DNA of 64,000 nt from Nocardioides rubriscoriae (GTDB lineage: Bacteria > Actinomycetota > Actinomycetes > Propionibacteriales > Nocardioidaceae). The notes beneath the pieces are model-generated. The model was given only the letters and a program-made list of their open reading frames with translations. It had not been told where the DNA came from and did no database searches. The position numbers were made by a program, and so were the translations under genes. Location of the stretch: the NCBI RefSeq assembly GCF_008087085.1, contig NZ_VIYJ01000010.1, forward strand, positions 62,001 to 126,000. Direction: 5' to 3'. Below, in pieces: positions 1 to 9,200 of this stretch. Positions within the stretch are counted from its first letter, which is position 1. Each line of letters begins with the position of its first letter.

Positions 1-1
1 G

Positions 2-598
2 CTGCTGCTGGACTCGACGGTGGCCCGGTTCAAGGCCCTGTTCCGGATCTCCTTCTTCGTCCCCTACGCCATCCCCGGCGTGGTCGGTGCCCTGATCTGG
101 GGCTTCATCTACAGCCCCGGTCTCTCCCCGATCGTGGACCTGCTCGGCAAGGCCGGGCTCGAGCCCGAGTTCCTCAGTGCACGTTGGATCCTGTGGTCGA
201 TCGCCAACGTCGTGACCTGGACCTACACCGGCTACAACATGCTCATCATCTACTCCGCGCTGCAGGCGATCCCGCAGGAGATCTACGAGGCCGCCAAGAT
301 GGACGGCGCCAGCAACTGGCGCATCGCGCGCCACGTCAAGATCCCGTCGGTGGCGCCGGCGCTCGTGCTGACCGGGGTGTTCTCGATCATCGGCACCCTG
401 CAGCTGTTCACCGAGCCGATCGTGTTCTCCAAGATCGCCACCACGATCACCACCACCTACACCCCCAACATGGTGGTGCTGAGCGCCGGTCAGAACAACT
501 ACAACTACGCCGCGGCCATCTCGGTGACCCTGGCGCTGTCGACCTTCGTGCTGTCGTTCGCCTTCCTCAAGATCACCCAGCGAAAGGCGGAGATGTGA
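2..598 (+). CDS. Sugar ABC transporter permease, MalF type (5' partial)
   Basis: The reading frame is already open at base 2, so the gene begins upstream of the window; about 198 C-terminal codons are present. Hydrophobic segments alternate with the binding-protein-dependent permease EAA loop (EAAKMDGASNW, near base 285), which contacts the ATPase, so this is one transmembrane subunit of a carbohydrate ABC importer. It overlaps the second permease by 4 bases, and a beta-galactosidase follows with the same overlap, so the imported sugar is probably a galactoside or galacto-oligosaccharide (inference). The solute-binding protein is expected upstream. Family call is secure; substrate is not. Confidence 0.93.
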   Translation: MLLDSTVARFKALFRISFFVPYAIPGVVGALIWGFIYSPGLSPIVDLLGKAGLEPEFLSARWILWSIANVVTWTYTGYNMLIIYSALQAIPQEIYEAAKMDGASNWRIARHVKIPSVAPALVLTGVFSIIGTLQLFTEPIVFSKIATTITTTYTPNMVVLSAGQNNYNYAAAISVTLALSTFVLSFAFLKITQRKAEM

Positions 599-1509
599 GC
601 ACCACGACCCAGGCGCCCACCCCGCCGGCGCCTCCCGCGCCCACGGGGTCGACCAAGGCACGGCGCCGCAGCGCGACCGCCGAGAGCCCCTACTCGATGG
701 CGATGGCGATGACCGTCCTGGTGATCATGGCGGTCTACTTCCTCTCTCCGGTCTACGTGCTGTTCAGCGCCTCCACCAAGAGCAAGGCCGAGCTGGCCCA
801 GAGCAGCCTGAAGCCCAGCACCCAGTTCGTCGACAACCTGCAGCAGCTGTTCTCCGAGGGCGACGGGATCTACTCGCGCTGGCTGCTCAACAGCCTGCTG
901 TACGCCGTCGGCGGCGCCGGCATCGCGACGCTGCTGGCGGCGATGGCCGGCTATGCCCTGGCCAAGTACCAGTTCCGCGGTCGCGAGCTGATCTTCAACG
1001 TCGTGCTCGGTGGCGTGCTGATGCCCGCCACCGCGCTGGCCCTGCCGCTGTTCCTGATGTTCGCGAAGGTCAACCTGACCAACACCTACTGGTCGGTGCT
1101 GCTGCCCTCGATCGTGAGCCCCTTCGGGGTCTACCTGTCGCGGGTCTTCGCCGCGGCCTCGGTGCCCGACGAGCTCATCGAGGCCGGGCGCCTCGACGGC
1201 GCCAGCGAGTTCCGGATCTTCACCGGGCTCGCAACCCGCCTGATGGCGCCTGCGCTGGTGACGATCTTCCTGTTCCAGTTCGTCGTGATCTGGAACAACT
1301 TCTTCCTGCCGCTGATCATGCTGCAGGACAACAAGCTCTACCCGGTGACGCTCGGTCTCTACTCGTGGCAGTCCCAGCTCTCGCGGGTCCCCACGCTGCA
1401 GGTCGCGGTCATCATCGGCTCGCTGGTCTCGGTGGTCCCGCTGATCATCACCTTCTTGGCCCTGCAGCGCTTCTGGCGCAGTGGGTTGGCCGCGGGGTCG
1501 CTGAAGTGA
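595..1509 (+). CDS. Sugar ABC transporter permease, MalG type
   Basis: A 304-residue inner-membrane subunit pairing with the preceding MalF-type permease. GTG start chosen because it forms a GTGA overlap with the upstream stop. A Pro/Thr-rich N-terminal tail of about 35 residues precedes the first membrane helix (near MAMTVLVIMAVYFL); about six helices follow, and the EAA loop reads EAGRLDGASEF near base 1180. Length is normal for the family. Translational coupling to both neighbours indicates one operon for import and hydrolysis of a galactoside. Confidence 0.93.
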   Translation: MSTTTQAPTPPAPPAPTGSTKARRRSATAESPYSMAMAMTVLVIMAVYFLSPVYVLFSASTKSKAELAQSSLKPSTQFVDNLQQLFSEGDGIYSRWLLNSLLYAVGGAGIATLLAAMAGYALAKYQFRGRELIFNVVLGGVLMPATALALPLFLMFAKVNLTNTYWSVLLPSIVSPFGVYLSRVFAAASVPDELIEAGRLDGASEFRIFTGLATRLMAPALVTIFLFQFVVIWNNFFLPLIMLQDNKLYPVTLGLYSWQSQLSRVPTLQVAVIIGSLVSVVPLIITFLALQRFWRSGLAAGSLK

Positions 1510-3551
1510 CCCGTCGCCCCCAGGGCATGCAGGAGGTCACGGCACGGCTGGGCGGACTGGCCTACGGCGGCGACTACAACCCCGAGCAGTGGCCGCGCGA
1601 GGTGTGGCTCGACGACGTCCGGCTGATGCGCGAGGCCGGGGTCAACCTGGTCACCGTCGGGGTCTTCTCCTGGGCCCGGTTGCAACCGGGTCCCGACCGT
1701 TGGGAGCCGGGCTGGCTCGACGACGTCCTCGACCTGATGCACGAGCACGAGATCGCCGTCGACCTCGCGACGGCGACCGCCTCGCCCCCGCCGTGGTTCA
1801 CCACCCGCTTCCCCGCCGCCGCCCTGGTCGACGAGAGCGGCGCGCGGCGCGGCCATGGCGCCCGGCAGGCCTACTGCCCGTCCTCGAGCGACCTCCGGGC
1901 CGCCTGCGCCGACCTCGCCGGCCGGCTGGCGCAGCGCTACGCCGAGCACCCGGCGGTCGTGCTGTGGCACGTCTCCAACGAGTACGCCTGCCACAACTGG
2001 CACTGCTACTGCGACGCCTCCGCTACGGCGTTCCGGGCCTGGCTCGAGGCCCGCTACGGCTCGCTCGAGGCGCTCAACCAGGCGTGGGGAACCGCCTTCT
2101 GGTCGCAGGGCTACGGCGACTGGGCCGAGGTGCTGCCGCCGCGCGCGGTCTCCTACAACTCCTTCGCCAACCCGACCCAGCAGCTCGACTGGTGGCGCTT
2201 CTCCTCCGGCGAGCACCTGGCGCTGTACCGCAACGAGGCCGACGTCCTGGCCGCCCACGTCACCCAGCCGGTGACGACCAACTTCATGAGCTTCTTCAAG
2301 CCCCTCGACTACTGGGAGTTCGCCGAGCACGTCGACGTCGTCAGCAACGACGACTACCTCATCGGCGCCGACCCGCGCCCCGACGAGCTCACCGCGATGT
2401 CGGCCGACCTCATGCGTTCGCTTGCCGCCGGCGACCCGTGGCTGCTGATGGAGCACTCGACCTCGGCGGTCAACTGGCAGCCGCACAACGTGGCCAAGGC
2501 GCCGGGCCAGATGGCGCGCAACTCCCTGCAGCACGTCGCCCGCGGCTCCGAGGGGGCGCTGTTCTTCCAGTGGCGGGCCTCGCGCGCCGGGGCGGAGAAG
2601 TTCCACAGCGCGCTGGTGCCCCACGCCGGGACCGACTCGCGGGTCTGGCGCGAGGTCGTCGAGCTGGGTGGCCACCTCAAGGCCCTGGCCGAGGTCGCCG
2701 GCAGCACCGTCGAACGTCCCGGTGTTGCGATCGTCCACGACTGGCAGGCGTGGTGGGGGGCCGAGCTCGACTCCCACCCCAGCCGCGACGTCTCACCCGC
2801 ACCGCAGGCGCGGCGCTGGTACTCCGCACTCTGGTCGCGCTCGGTCGGTGCCGACTTCGCCCACCCCCACGGCGACCTCGACGGCTACCGGCTGGTGGTC
2901 GTGCCCTGCCAGTACCTCGTCGACGACGCGGCCGCGGCCGCCCTGGCCGCCTGGGTAGAGCGCGGTGGCATCGCGGTCGTCACCTACTTCTCCGGCATCG
3001 TCGACGAGCACGACCACGTGCGCCTGGGCGGCTACCCCGGTGCCCACCGCGACCTGCTCGGGGTCCGCATCGAGGAGTTCGTGCCGCTGCTGCCCGGCAG
3101 TGCGGTCGAGCTCTCCGACGGCTCGCGCGCCACCACCTGGACCGAGCACGCCCGCACCACCACCGCCGAGGCCGTCACCACCTACGCCAGCGGGCCCACC
3201 GCCGGCAGCCCTGCGGTCACCGTCAACCGGCACGGCCGTGGGCAGGCCTGGTACGTCGGCACCGAGCTCGACGACGACGCCTTCGCGTCCCTGGTCGACA
3301 CCCTGCTGGGTGCCGCTGACGTCGTGGCCCCGTTGGCCGGCCTGCCCCCCGGGGTCGAGGCCGTACGCCGCCGTGACGACGCCACCAGCTGGCTGTTCCT
3401 CGTCAACCACACCGACGCCTCCGTCGAGGTCCCCGTCGAGGGCCACGAGCTGCTCGGCGACCTCGCCGTCGCGGGGCGGCTGACGCTGCGCCCCGGTGGG
3501 GTCGCGGTCGTCCGCGAGACCGATCGGGACGTCGGGGCCAGCAGCCCGTGA
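1506..3551 (+). CDS. Beta-galactosidase, glycoside hydrolase family 42
   Basis: 681-residue cytoplasmic enzyme expected to hydrolyse terminal beta-galactosides delivered by the adjacent ABC importer. N-terminal TIM barrel opens with GGDYNPEQWP, typical of GH42. The acid/base glutamate is in SNEY (about residue 159) and the nucleophile in LMEHSTSAVNW (about residue 316). The cysteine group following SNEYAC (HNWHCYCDAS) matches the zinc-binding Cys cluster known in GH42. A trimerisation domain and small beta domain follow. Start is GTG in a GTGA overlap with the permease; an in-frame ATG lies 21 bases downstream. Last gene of the operon. Confidence 0.95.
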   Translation: MTRRPQGMQEVTARLGGLAYGGDYNPEQWPREVWLDDVRLMREAGVNLVTVGVFSWARLQPGPDRWEPGWLDDVLDLMHEHEIAVDLATATASPPPWFTTRFPAAALVDESGARRGHGARQAYCPSSSDLRAACADLAGRLAQRYAEHPAVVLWHVSNEYACHNWHCYCDASATAFRAWLEARYGSLEALNQAWGTAFWSQGYGDWAEVLPPRAVSYNSFANPTQQLDWWRFSSGEHLALYRNEADVLAAHVTQPVTTNFMSFFKPLDYWEFAEHVDVVSNDDYLIGADPRPDELTAMSADLMRSLAAGDPWLLMEHSTSAVNWQPHNVAKAPGQMARNSLQHVARGSEGALFFQWRASRAGAEKFHSALVPHAGTDSRVWREVVELGGHLKALAEVAGSTVERPGVAIVHDWQAWWGAELDSHPSRDVSPAPQARRWYSALWSRSVGADFAHPHGDLDGYRLVVVPCQYLVDDAAAAALAAWVERGGIAVVTYFSGIVDEHDHVRLGGYPGAHRDLLGVRIEEFVPLLPGSAVELSDGSRATTWTEHARTTTAEAVTTYASGPTAGSPAVTVNRHGRGQAWYVGTELDDDAFASLVDTLLGAADVVAPLAGLPPGVEAVRRRDDATSWLFLVNHTDASVEVPVEGHELLGDLAVAGRLTLRPGGVAVVRETDRDVGASSP

Positions 3552-3561
3552 GCTCCGCAGG

Positions 3562-4971
3562 CTAGGGCAGTCGCACCCGGATCGAGCTGTCGCCGGGCAC
3601 GCTGGCCAGCGACACGCTGCCGCCGTGCGCGGTCACGATCGCGTCGACCAGGGCCAGACCGAGGCCGACGCCGCCCTCGCGCTGGCGGGCCGCATCGGCC
3701 CGGGCGAAGCGCTCGAAGGCGTGCGGCACCAGCGCGGCAGGGAAGCCGGGCCCGTCGTCGTGCACCGAGAACCCGCCGGCGCGGGCCGTGACGGTGACGG
3801 TGGTGCCGGGCGGGGTGTACTTGCGGGCGTTGGTCAGCAGGTTGGTCACCACCTGGTGCAGCCGCTGCTCGTCGCCGGTGACCTCGACGGCCTCGTCGGG
3901 CAGGTCCAGGCGCCACCGGTGGTCGGGGGCGACGACCCGAGCGTCGGAGACCGCCTCGAGCAGCAGCCGGGTCAGGTCGACGGGCGCGCGGTCGAGGGGG
4001 CGGCCGGAGTCGAGGCGGGCCAGCAGCAGGAGGTCCTCGACCAGCGCGGTCATCCGCTTGGACTCGTCGGCGACCTTGGTCAGCGCGGTCGCCGCGGCCT
4101 CGGCGTCGTCGGGACGCCGGCGGGCCAGCTCGGTGTAGCCGGCGATCGTGGTCAGCGGCGTGCGCAGCTCGTGCGAGGCGTCGGCGACGAACTGCCGCAC
4201 CCGCTGCTCGCTCTCGTGGCGCGCGTCCAGCGAGCTCTCCACGTGGGCCAGCAGGGTGTTGAGGGCCGACCCGACCTGGCCCACCTCGGTGCGCTCGTCG
4301 GTGAGGTGGTCGGGCACGCGCTCGGTCAGGCCGATCTCCCCCGAGTCCAACGGCAGCATCGCGACGCTGTGGGCGGTCTCGCTGACCTCGCGCAGCGGCC
4401 GCAGCTGGCGGCGTACGACGGTGCGGGCGACGGCCGCCGCGACCAGGACGGCGAGGAGCGCGAGGACGAGCTCGAGGCGCACCAGGGAGTCCACCGACGC
4501 GTCGAGGTCGCTGGTCGGCAGCCCGGTGACGAGGGCCCCGGTGGCCGTCCCGGTCTCGACGGCCGCGACCCGGTAGCGACCGACGCCGTCGAGGTCGACC
4601 TCGTGCACGTCGCCGTCGGTCGGCACGCTCCTCAGCTCGCTCAGGGCCGAGGAGGACAGCGCGAGCGGGGCCGTGCGCTCCTCGGTGAGGACCGCGCCGC
4701 CGTCACGGTCGGGGAAGGCGATGAGGGTGCCCGGGCCCTGGTTGCCGAGCGGACCGGGGAAGCCGGCGCTGCCGGGCTCGGAGCGGTCGCGGTCGCGGTC
4801 GTCGGGGCCACGCTCCACCCGGACCGACGCGCGCACCTTGTCGTCGAGCTGGCCGGTGAGGTAGCCCCGCATGGCCAGCGTCGTCGCCGTGCCGATGAGC
4901 AGCGACATCACCGCGACCAGCAGCACCGCGGTGACGACCAGCCGCGAGGTGAGGGAGGCCAGGCGCTTCAC
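3562..4971 (-). CDS. Two-component sensor histidine kinase
   Basis: 469-residue membrane kinase. One N-terminal helix (about residues 9-32), an extracytoplasmic sensor region of about 120 residues with no recognised fold, a second helix (about 155-175), HAMP linker, then HisKA with phospho-accepting His in SHELRTPLT. N box NLLTNARKYT, G1 DDGPGF and G2 GLGLAL give a complete HATPase_c domain. It lies 19 bases downstream of the response regulator on the same strand, so they are co-transcribed with the regulator first. The signal is unknown. The stop codon is 10 bases from the end of the convergent beta-galactosidase gene. Confidence 0.94.
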   Translation of the reverse strand: MKRLASLTSRLVVTAVLLVAVMSLLIGTATTLAMRGYLTGQLDDKVRASVRVERGPDDRDRDRSEPGSAGFPGPLGNQGPGTLIAFPDRDGGAVLTEERTAPLALSSSALSELRSVPTDGDVHEVDLDGVGRYRVAAVETGTATGALVTGLPTSDLDASVDSLVRLELVLALLAVLVAAAVARTVVRRQLRPLREVSETAHSVAMLPLDSGEIGLTERVPDHLTDERTEVGQVGSALNTLLAHVESSLDARHESEQRVRQFVADASHELRTPLTTIAGYTELARRRPDDAEAAATALTKVADESKRMTALVEDLLLLARLDSGRPLDRAPVDLTRLLLEAVSDARVVAPDHRWRLDLPDEAVEVTGDEQRLHQVVTNLLTNARKYTPPGTTVTVTARAGGFSVHDDGPGFPAALVPHAFERFARADAARQREGGVGLGLALVDAIVTAHGGSVSLASVPGDSSIRVRLP

Positions 4972-4990
4972 GAGGCGATCTCGCAGGCGC

Positions 4991-5725
4991 TCACTGGCCG
5001 GCGGCCGGCTTGAGCACGTAGCCGGCGCCGCGCATGGTGTGGATCATCGGGTCGCGCCCGGCGTCGACCTTCTTGCGCAGGTAGGAGATGTAGAGCTCGA
5101 CGACGTTGGCCTGGCCGCCGAAGTCGTAGTTCCAGACGCGGTCGAGGATCTGGGCCTTGCTCAGGACCCGCTTGGGGTTGCGCATCAAGAAGCGCAGCAG
5201 CTCGAACTCGGTGGCCGTCAGCGAGATGTCGACGCCGGCGCGGGTGACCTCGTGGCTGTCCTCGTCGAGGGTGAGGTCGCCGACGGAGAGCACCGAGGAG
5301 TCGACCGCCTGCTGCGCACCCGAGCGGCGCATCAGCGCGCGCAGCCGTGCCACGACCTCCTCGAGCGAGAACGGCTTGGTGACGTAGTCGTCGCCGCCGG
5401 CGGTCAGCCCGGCGATGCGGTCCTCGACGGCGTCGCGGGCGGTGAGGAAGAGCACCGGCACGTCGGGGTCGGTGCCGCGCATCCGGCGCAGCACCTCCAG
5501 GCCGTCGAAGTCGGGGAGCATCATGTCGAGCACGACCGCGTCGGGCTTGATCTCCTTGGCCGCCGCGACCGCCTTGGTGCCGGTGTGGGCGGCGGTCACC
5601 TGCCAGCCCTCGTAGCGCAGCGCCATCGAGATCAGCTCGGCGATGTTGACCTCGTCGTCGACGACCAGGACGCGCACCGGCGAGCCGTCGGGGCGGGTGA
5701 GAGCGGGGGAGGAGGGGCCGGCCAT
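4991..5725 (-). CDS. OmpR/PhoB-family response regulator
   Basis: 244-residue DNA-binding regulator. Receiver domain starts VRVLVVDDE (acidic pocket), phospho-acceptor Asp in VVLDMMLP, conserved Thr/Lys in LFLTARD and YVTKPF; C-terminal winged helix (TATEFELLRFLM ... RVWNYDFGGQANVVELYISYLRKK). The frame is open far upstream, but the true start is the ATG at 5725, where receiver homology begins and a CACAGT hexamer (complement of 5732-5737) sits exactly 6 nt upstream, as in other leaderless genes of this window. Partner of the following kinase. Sequence is close to TrcR/PrrA-type regulators; the target genes are not evident. Confidence 0.94.
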   Translation of the reverse strand: MAGPSSPALTRPDGSPVRVLVVDDEVNIAELISMALRYEGWQVTAAHTGTKAVAAAKEIKPDAVVLDMMLPDFDGLEVLRRMRGTDPDVPVLFLTARDAVEDRIAGLTAGGDDYVTKPFSLEEVVARLRALMRRSGAQQAVDSSVLSVGDLTLDEDSHEVTRAGVDISLTATEFELLRFLMRNPKRVLSKAQILDRVWNYDFGGQANVVELYISYLRKKVDAGRDPMIHTMRGAGYVLKPAAGQ

Positions 5726-5772
5726 CCGCTTACTGTGTCGTCGCTGCCTGTGCGTTGTCTGTGAAACGCCGG

Positions 5773-6612
5773 TCAGCGTGCCGTGGACCGGTAGCCGCTC
5801 GGGGGCACCCCGACCAGCGCGGTGAAGTCGCGTGAGAAGTGGGCCTGGTCGAACCAGCCGTACGCCGCCGCGAGGTCGGCCAGCGACCCCGCGTAGCCGT
5901 CGTCGAGGGCGGTCACCACGTCGTGCATCCGGTAGCGCGCCAGCACCCACTTGGGCCCGACCCCGACGTAGCGCGCGAACAGCCGCTCGAGCGCGCGCCG
6001 CGACAGCCCGTGCCGCTCGGCGACCTGGTCGGCGCGCAGCAGGCTCCGGTCGGTCAGCATGTGCTCGACCACGTGCAGCAGCAGGTCGTACGACGGCTCG
6101 CCGGCCGGCGGCACGAGCGCGGCGAGCGCGGCGCAAGCGAGGTCGGTCGCCTCGGTCGTGGGCGTGCCGGGCGCGAGCGCGGCGAGCGCGTCGTGGACCT
6201 CGACGGGCAGCACGTCCCTGGCCGGCACCGTGCGGTCGACCAGCCCCTTGGCGTCGGTGCCGGTCAGCGCGACCAGCCCGCCCGGTCGCAGCTTGACGCC
6301 GTGCACCCAGCCCCGGCCGACGACCTCGACGTCGAAGCGCCGGGTCGTCACCCCGGTGACCAGCACGACCTCGCCCTGCGCCTCGGCGCGCCCGGCGCCG
6401 TGCTCGACCGACAGGTTGGCGGCCGGGTGCGGGATCACCGCGCTCGGGTAGGTGGTGCCGTCGGGCAGGTCCCAGGCCAGGGTCCAGTGGTACTCGACCC
6501 ATGGCGCCAGCACCTCGCTGGTCTCGGTGCGCTGCATCGAGACGTGCCGCGCGAACTCGTCGGGGCGCAGGATCCCGGCCCGCGTCGACGTCGCATTTCT
6601 CCTAGGCGGCAC
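5773..6612 (-). CDS. AraC-family transcriptional regulator
   Basis: 279 residues. The N-terminal part (SVLAPWVEYHWTLAWDLPDG-type segment and KLRPGG) resembles the ligand/sensor domain found in actinobacterial AraC proteins with a DUF6597-like region; two helix-turn-helix motifs occupy the C-terminus (ADQVAERHGLSRRALERLFARYVG and LADLAAAYGWFDQAHFSRDF). GTG start selected because TAGGAT (complement of 6619-6624) lies exactly 6 nt upstream. It is divergent from the VOC-domain gene with only 27 bases between, so it probably controls that gene and itself; two CCTAGG palindromes 20 bp apart (6601 and 6621) are candidate sites. Ligand unknown. Confidence 0.88.
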   Translation of the reverse strand: MPPRRNATSTRAGILRPDEFARHVSMQRTETSEVLAPWVEYHWTLAWDLPDGTTYPSAVIPHPAANLSVEHGAGRAEAQGEVVLVTGVTTRRFDVEVVGRGWVHGVKLRPGGLVALTGTDAKGLVDRTVPARDVLPVEVHDALAALAPGTPTTEATDLACAALAALVPPAGEPSYDLLLHVVEHMLTDRSLLRADQVAERHGLSRRALERLFARYVGVGPKWVLARYRMHDVVTALDDGYAGSLADLAAAYGWFDQAHFSRDFTALVGVPPSGYRSTAR

Positions 6613-6639
6613 GTGGCGATCCTAGGAAGGATCGGCGCC

Positions 6640-7017
6640 ATGACGACCACCGCGACGCTGAAGATGACCACCCTCGACTGTGCCGACCCCCGCGCGCAGG
6701 CGGCCTTCTGGTCCGCGCTGCTGGGCTGGGAGGTCGCCCACGTGCAGGACGAGTACGCCATGCTCACCGCCCCCGGTGGCGACCAGCCGGCCCTCGGCTT
6801 CGGGCAGGTGACCGGCTACCAGCCGCCGTCGTGGCCCGACGAGGGTGGCCGCAAGCAGTTCCACCTCGACCTCGCGTGCGACGACGTCGCCGCCACCGAG
6901 GCCACCGCCCTCGCGCTGGGCGCGACCCTCGCCGACCCGCAGCCCGGTGAGACCTGGCGGGTGCTGCTCGACCCCGCCGGACACCCGTTCTGCCTGACCA
7001 GCGCCGGCAACTGGTAG
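6640..7017 (+). CDS. VOC-superfamily (glyoxalase/bleomycin-resistance-like) protein
   Basis: 125-residue cytoplasmic protein with two beta-alpha-beta-beta-beta motifs of the vicinal oxygen chelate fold: TLDCADPRAQAAFWSALLGW at the N-terminus and HLDLACDDVAATEATALALGA followed by LLDPAGHPFCL at the C-terminus. In actinobacteria such single-domain proteins are annotated as glyoxalase-like; the substrate cannot be told. ATG start with AAGGA eight bases upstream. Divergently paired with the AraC regulator. Confidence 0.88.
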   Translation: MTTTATLKMTTLDCADPRAQAAFWSALLGWEVAHVQDEYAMLTAPGGDQPALGFGQVTGYQPPSWPDEGGRKQFHLDLACDDVAATEATALALGATLADPQPGETWRVLLDPAGHPFCLTSAGNW

Positions 7018-7073
7018 GTCGCGCTCACCTGGGTCACAGGTCGCGCACAGGGACGCCGCCGACCGTCGGTGGC

Positions 7074-7589
7074 ATGAACGACACGCAGCCGTTGAGCTCC
7101 CAGCCCCAGCCCGAGCGCCAGCCCGAGCCCCAGCCCGACCCGCAGCCCGACCCGCAGCCCGACCCGCACACCGCTGCGCCGGCGGGGTGGGAGGCGCCGC
7201 CCGCAGCCGCCCCCGCGCCTGACCAGCCCGTCGCCCAGCCCGGTGGGCCGGCTCAGCCGGCCGCGCCGACCGGGCTCAAGCACCGCGTGCTCGGGCTGCG
7301 CGCGGTCGCGGCCGTCGCCCTGGCCTCGCTGATCATGGGCGGCCTGGGCGGTGCGGCTCTCGGTGCGCTGAGCGACGGCGTCGACGACCAGCAGGGGCCC
7401 GGCGGGCGCGGTGGGTTCGGTGGACCAGGAGGTCAGAACTTCCCGCCGGGTCAGGTCCCGGGGCAGTTCCCCGGTCAGCAGGGTGGGTTCCAGCCCGGCC
7501 AGGGCGTCGCGCCCGGCGGCGCCGTACCTCCGGGCACCGCGCCCCAGGACGACGTCGCGCCCGACGGGTCGGGCACGACCAGCTCCTGA
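7074..7589 (+). CDS. Proline/glutamine-rich single-pass membrane protein, unknown function
   Basis: 171 residues, no recognised family. The N-terminal half is a Pro/Gln-rich cytoplasmic tail with a tandem PQPD repeat (about bases 7128-7165), then a basic patch (LKHRVLGLR), one membrane helix (AVALASLIMGGLGGAALGAL), and a Gly/Pro/Gln-rich extracytoplasmic tail (GGFGGPGGQNFPPGQVPGQFPGQQGG). The layout (P-rich tail, helix, low-complexity exterior) resembles actinobacterial envelope proteins, but no role should be assigned. ATG at 7074 is the first start in frame after the VOC gene. Confidence 0.7.
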   Translation: MNDTQPLSSQPQPERQPEPQPDPQPDPQPDPHTAAPAGWEAPPAAAPAPDQPVAQPGGPAQPAAPTGLKHRVLGLRAVAAVALASLIMGGLGGAALGALSDGVDDQQGPGGRGGFGGPGGQNFPPGQVPGQFPGQQGGFQPGQGVAPGGAVPPGTAPQDDVAPDGSGTTSS

Positions 7590-7605
7590 GGCCCCGCTCG
7601 CACCA

Positions 7606-7624
7606 GGGCGACCACAGGTCGTCC
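7606..7624. terminator. Hairpin between convergent genes
   Basis: GGGCGACC, loop ACA, GGTCGTCC: an 8-bp stem with one G-T wobble lying in the 54-bp gap between two convergent genes. No T-run follows, so it would be a U-less actinobacterial terminator acting in either direction. Confidence 0.45.
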
Positions 7625-7643
7625 GGCCCGGACCCGACTTTCG

Positions 7644-9194
7644 TCAGTCCTGGTGCGGCTGCCCGGGGCCGGCGACCATGTCGCGCACGGCCAGGCTGGC
7701 GAACACCATCGCCGAGCCGAGCGGCGCGCCCGGCCCCGGGTAGACGCCGCCGAACAGCGACGCGGCGGAGTTGCCGGCGGCGTACAGGCCGCGGAACGGG
7801 GTGCCGTCGGTGTGCAGCACCCGCCCGGCGGGGTCGGTGAGCAGGCCGCCCTTGGTGCCGAGGTCGGAGAGCACGAAGCGGGCGGCGTAGAAGGGCGCCT
7901 GGGCGACCGGCGACAGGGCCCGGTTGGGGCCGGTGCCGGCGGTGAAGAACGTGTCGTACTCGTCGTTCCCGCGGCCGAAGTCGTCGTCGACGCCGGCGGT
8001 GCAGAAGCCGTTGTAGCGCTCGACGGTCGCGGTGAGCGCGTCGGCGGGTACGCCGGCCAGCGCGGCGAGCTCCTCGACCGTGTCGGCGGTGACCCAGGTG
8101 CCGGCCTCGAGGTGGGCGGCGGGGTCGCCCTCGGGCATCGCGATGCCCGGCAGTCGCCCGCCCTCGGCCGAGTCGAACACGAACCACGACGGCACCCGCT
8201 CGGGCGCCTTGGCCATCTCGCGGCCGAAGCGGTCGTAGGGCAGCGACTCGTTGGCGTAGCGGTGCCCGTTCGCGTCGACCATCACCCCGCTGCGGAAGCC
8301 CAGCGTGAACGACCCGCCGCCGTCGGGCTGCGCGAGCCCGGGGCAGAACCAGCCCAGCGCGCTGTAGTCGGCCGCGGCCCCCAGGGCGACGGCCGCGTCG
8401 ATGGCCTCGCCGCGGTTGGTCTCGCGCGGGGCCATGCTCCACGCGACGTCGCCGGGCACACCGCGCTCGGCGCGCTGCGCGGCGTTGCCCTCGAACCCGC
8501 CGGCGGCGACCAGCACGCCGCGCGTCGCCGTCAGCTCGAGTCCGTCGGCGGTGCGGACGCCGACGACCCGCCCGTCGTCCTCGCCGTCGGTGAGCAGCCC
8601 GACGACCGTGTGACCGGTGAGCACCGTGCCGCCCTCGCGCACGACGATCGTGGCCAGCCGCGCGACCAGCGCCTGCCCGCCGGTCAGGGTGCGGCGTCCG
8701 GGCGAGCCCACGCGGTCGAGCTCGACCGGCGGTCGCACCAGCTCGGCGACGAGCGGGAGCAGCGCGTCGCGCCTGACCTTCGTCGGCTGGATCGACCGCC
8801 CCGACGGCACCCGGCCGGGAGCGTCGTAGTACTCCGGGAACGGCAGCCACTCGAAGTCCAGGTCGGGGTCGGTCTCGAGCTCGGCGACGAGCTCGGGCGC
8901 GTGGGCGAGGAACGCCTCGACCCGTGCGCGGGTGGAGGGGGCGTCGACGTCGGGCAGGATCGCCTCGAGGTAGGTGCGCGCCCCGTCGGTGGAGTCGGGG
9001 AGGCCGGCGCGCTGCTGCACCTGGCTGCCCGGCAGCCAGCACGCCCCGCCGGAGTACGCCGACGTGCCGCCCAGCAGCGGGGTCCGCTCGACCACCGCGA
9101 CCGACAGGCCGGCCCTGGCCGCGAGCGCGGCGCCGGTCAGCGCGCCGCCCCCGGAGCCGACCACGATGACGTCGTACTGCTGCTCGTCGCTCAC
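7644..9194 (-). CDS. FAD-dependent oxidoreductase of the 3-ketosteroid dehydrogenase / fumarate reductase-like family
   Basis: 516 residues. N-terminal dinucleotide-binding motif VVGSGGGALTGAALAARAG with ERTPLLGGTSAYSGG, and the C-terminal FAD motif GLYAAGNSAASLFGGVYPGPGAPLGSAMVFA, both characteristic of KstD-type flavoproteins that desaturate a cyclic ketone. Length fits (about 510-560). GTG start has GATGAT exactly 6 nt upstream. The promoter contains a palindrome matching the published KstR operator pattern, supporting a steroid or related cholate/terpenoid substrate, although no other steroid genes lie nearby. FAD family certain; 3-ketosteroid substrate is inference. Confidence 0.88.
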   Translation of the reverse strand: MSDEQQYDVIVVGSGGGALTGAALAARAGLSVAVVERTPLLGGTSAYSGGACWLPGSQVQQRAGLPDSTDGARTYLEAILPDVDAPSTRARVEAFLAHAPELVAELETDPDLDFEWLPFPEYYDAPGRVPSGRSIQPTKVRRDALLPLVAELVRPPVELDRVGSPGRRTLTGGQALVARLATIVVREGGTVLTGHTVVGLLTDGEDDGRVVGVRTADGLELTATRGVLVAAGGFEGNAAQRAERGVPGDVAWSMAPRETNRGEAIDAAVALGAAADYSALGWFCPGLAQPDGGGSFTLGFRSGVMVDANGHRYANESLPYDRFGREMAKAPERVPSWFVFDSAEGGRLPGIAMPEGDPAAHLEAGTWVTADTVEELAALAGVPADALTATVERYNGFCTAGVDDDFGRGNDEYDTFFTAGTGPNRALSPVAQAPFYAARFVLSDLGTKGGLLTDPAGRVLHTDGTPFRGLYAAGNSAASLFGGVYPGPGAPLGSAMVFASLAVRDMVAGPGQPHQD

Positions 9195-9200
9195 CGGGTG

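Noticed and set aside
6599..6626. The two CCTAGG sites as an insertion-sequence footprint
   Set aside because: They fit the promoter/ribosome-site region of a divergent gene pair and no element lies between.
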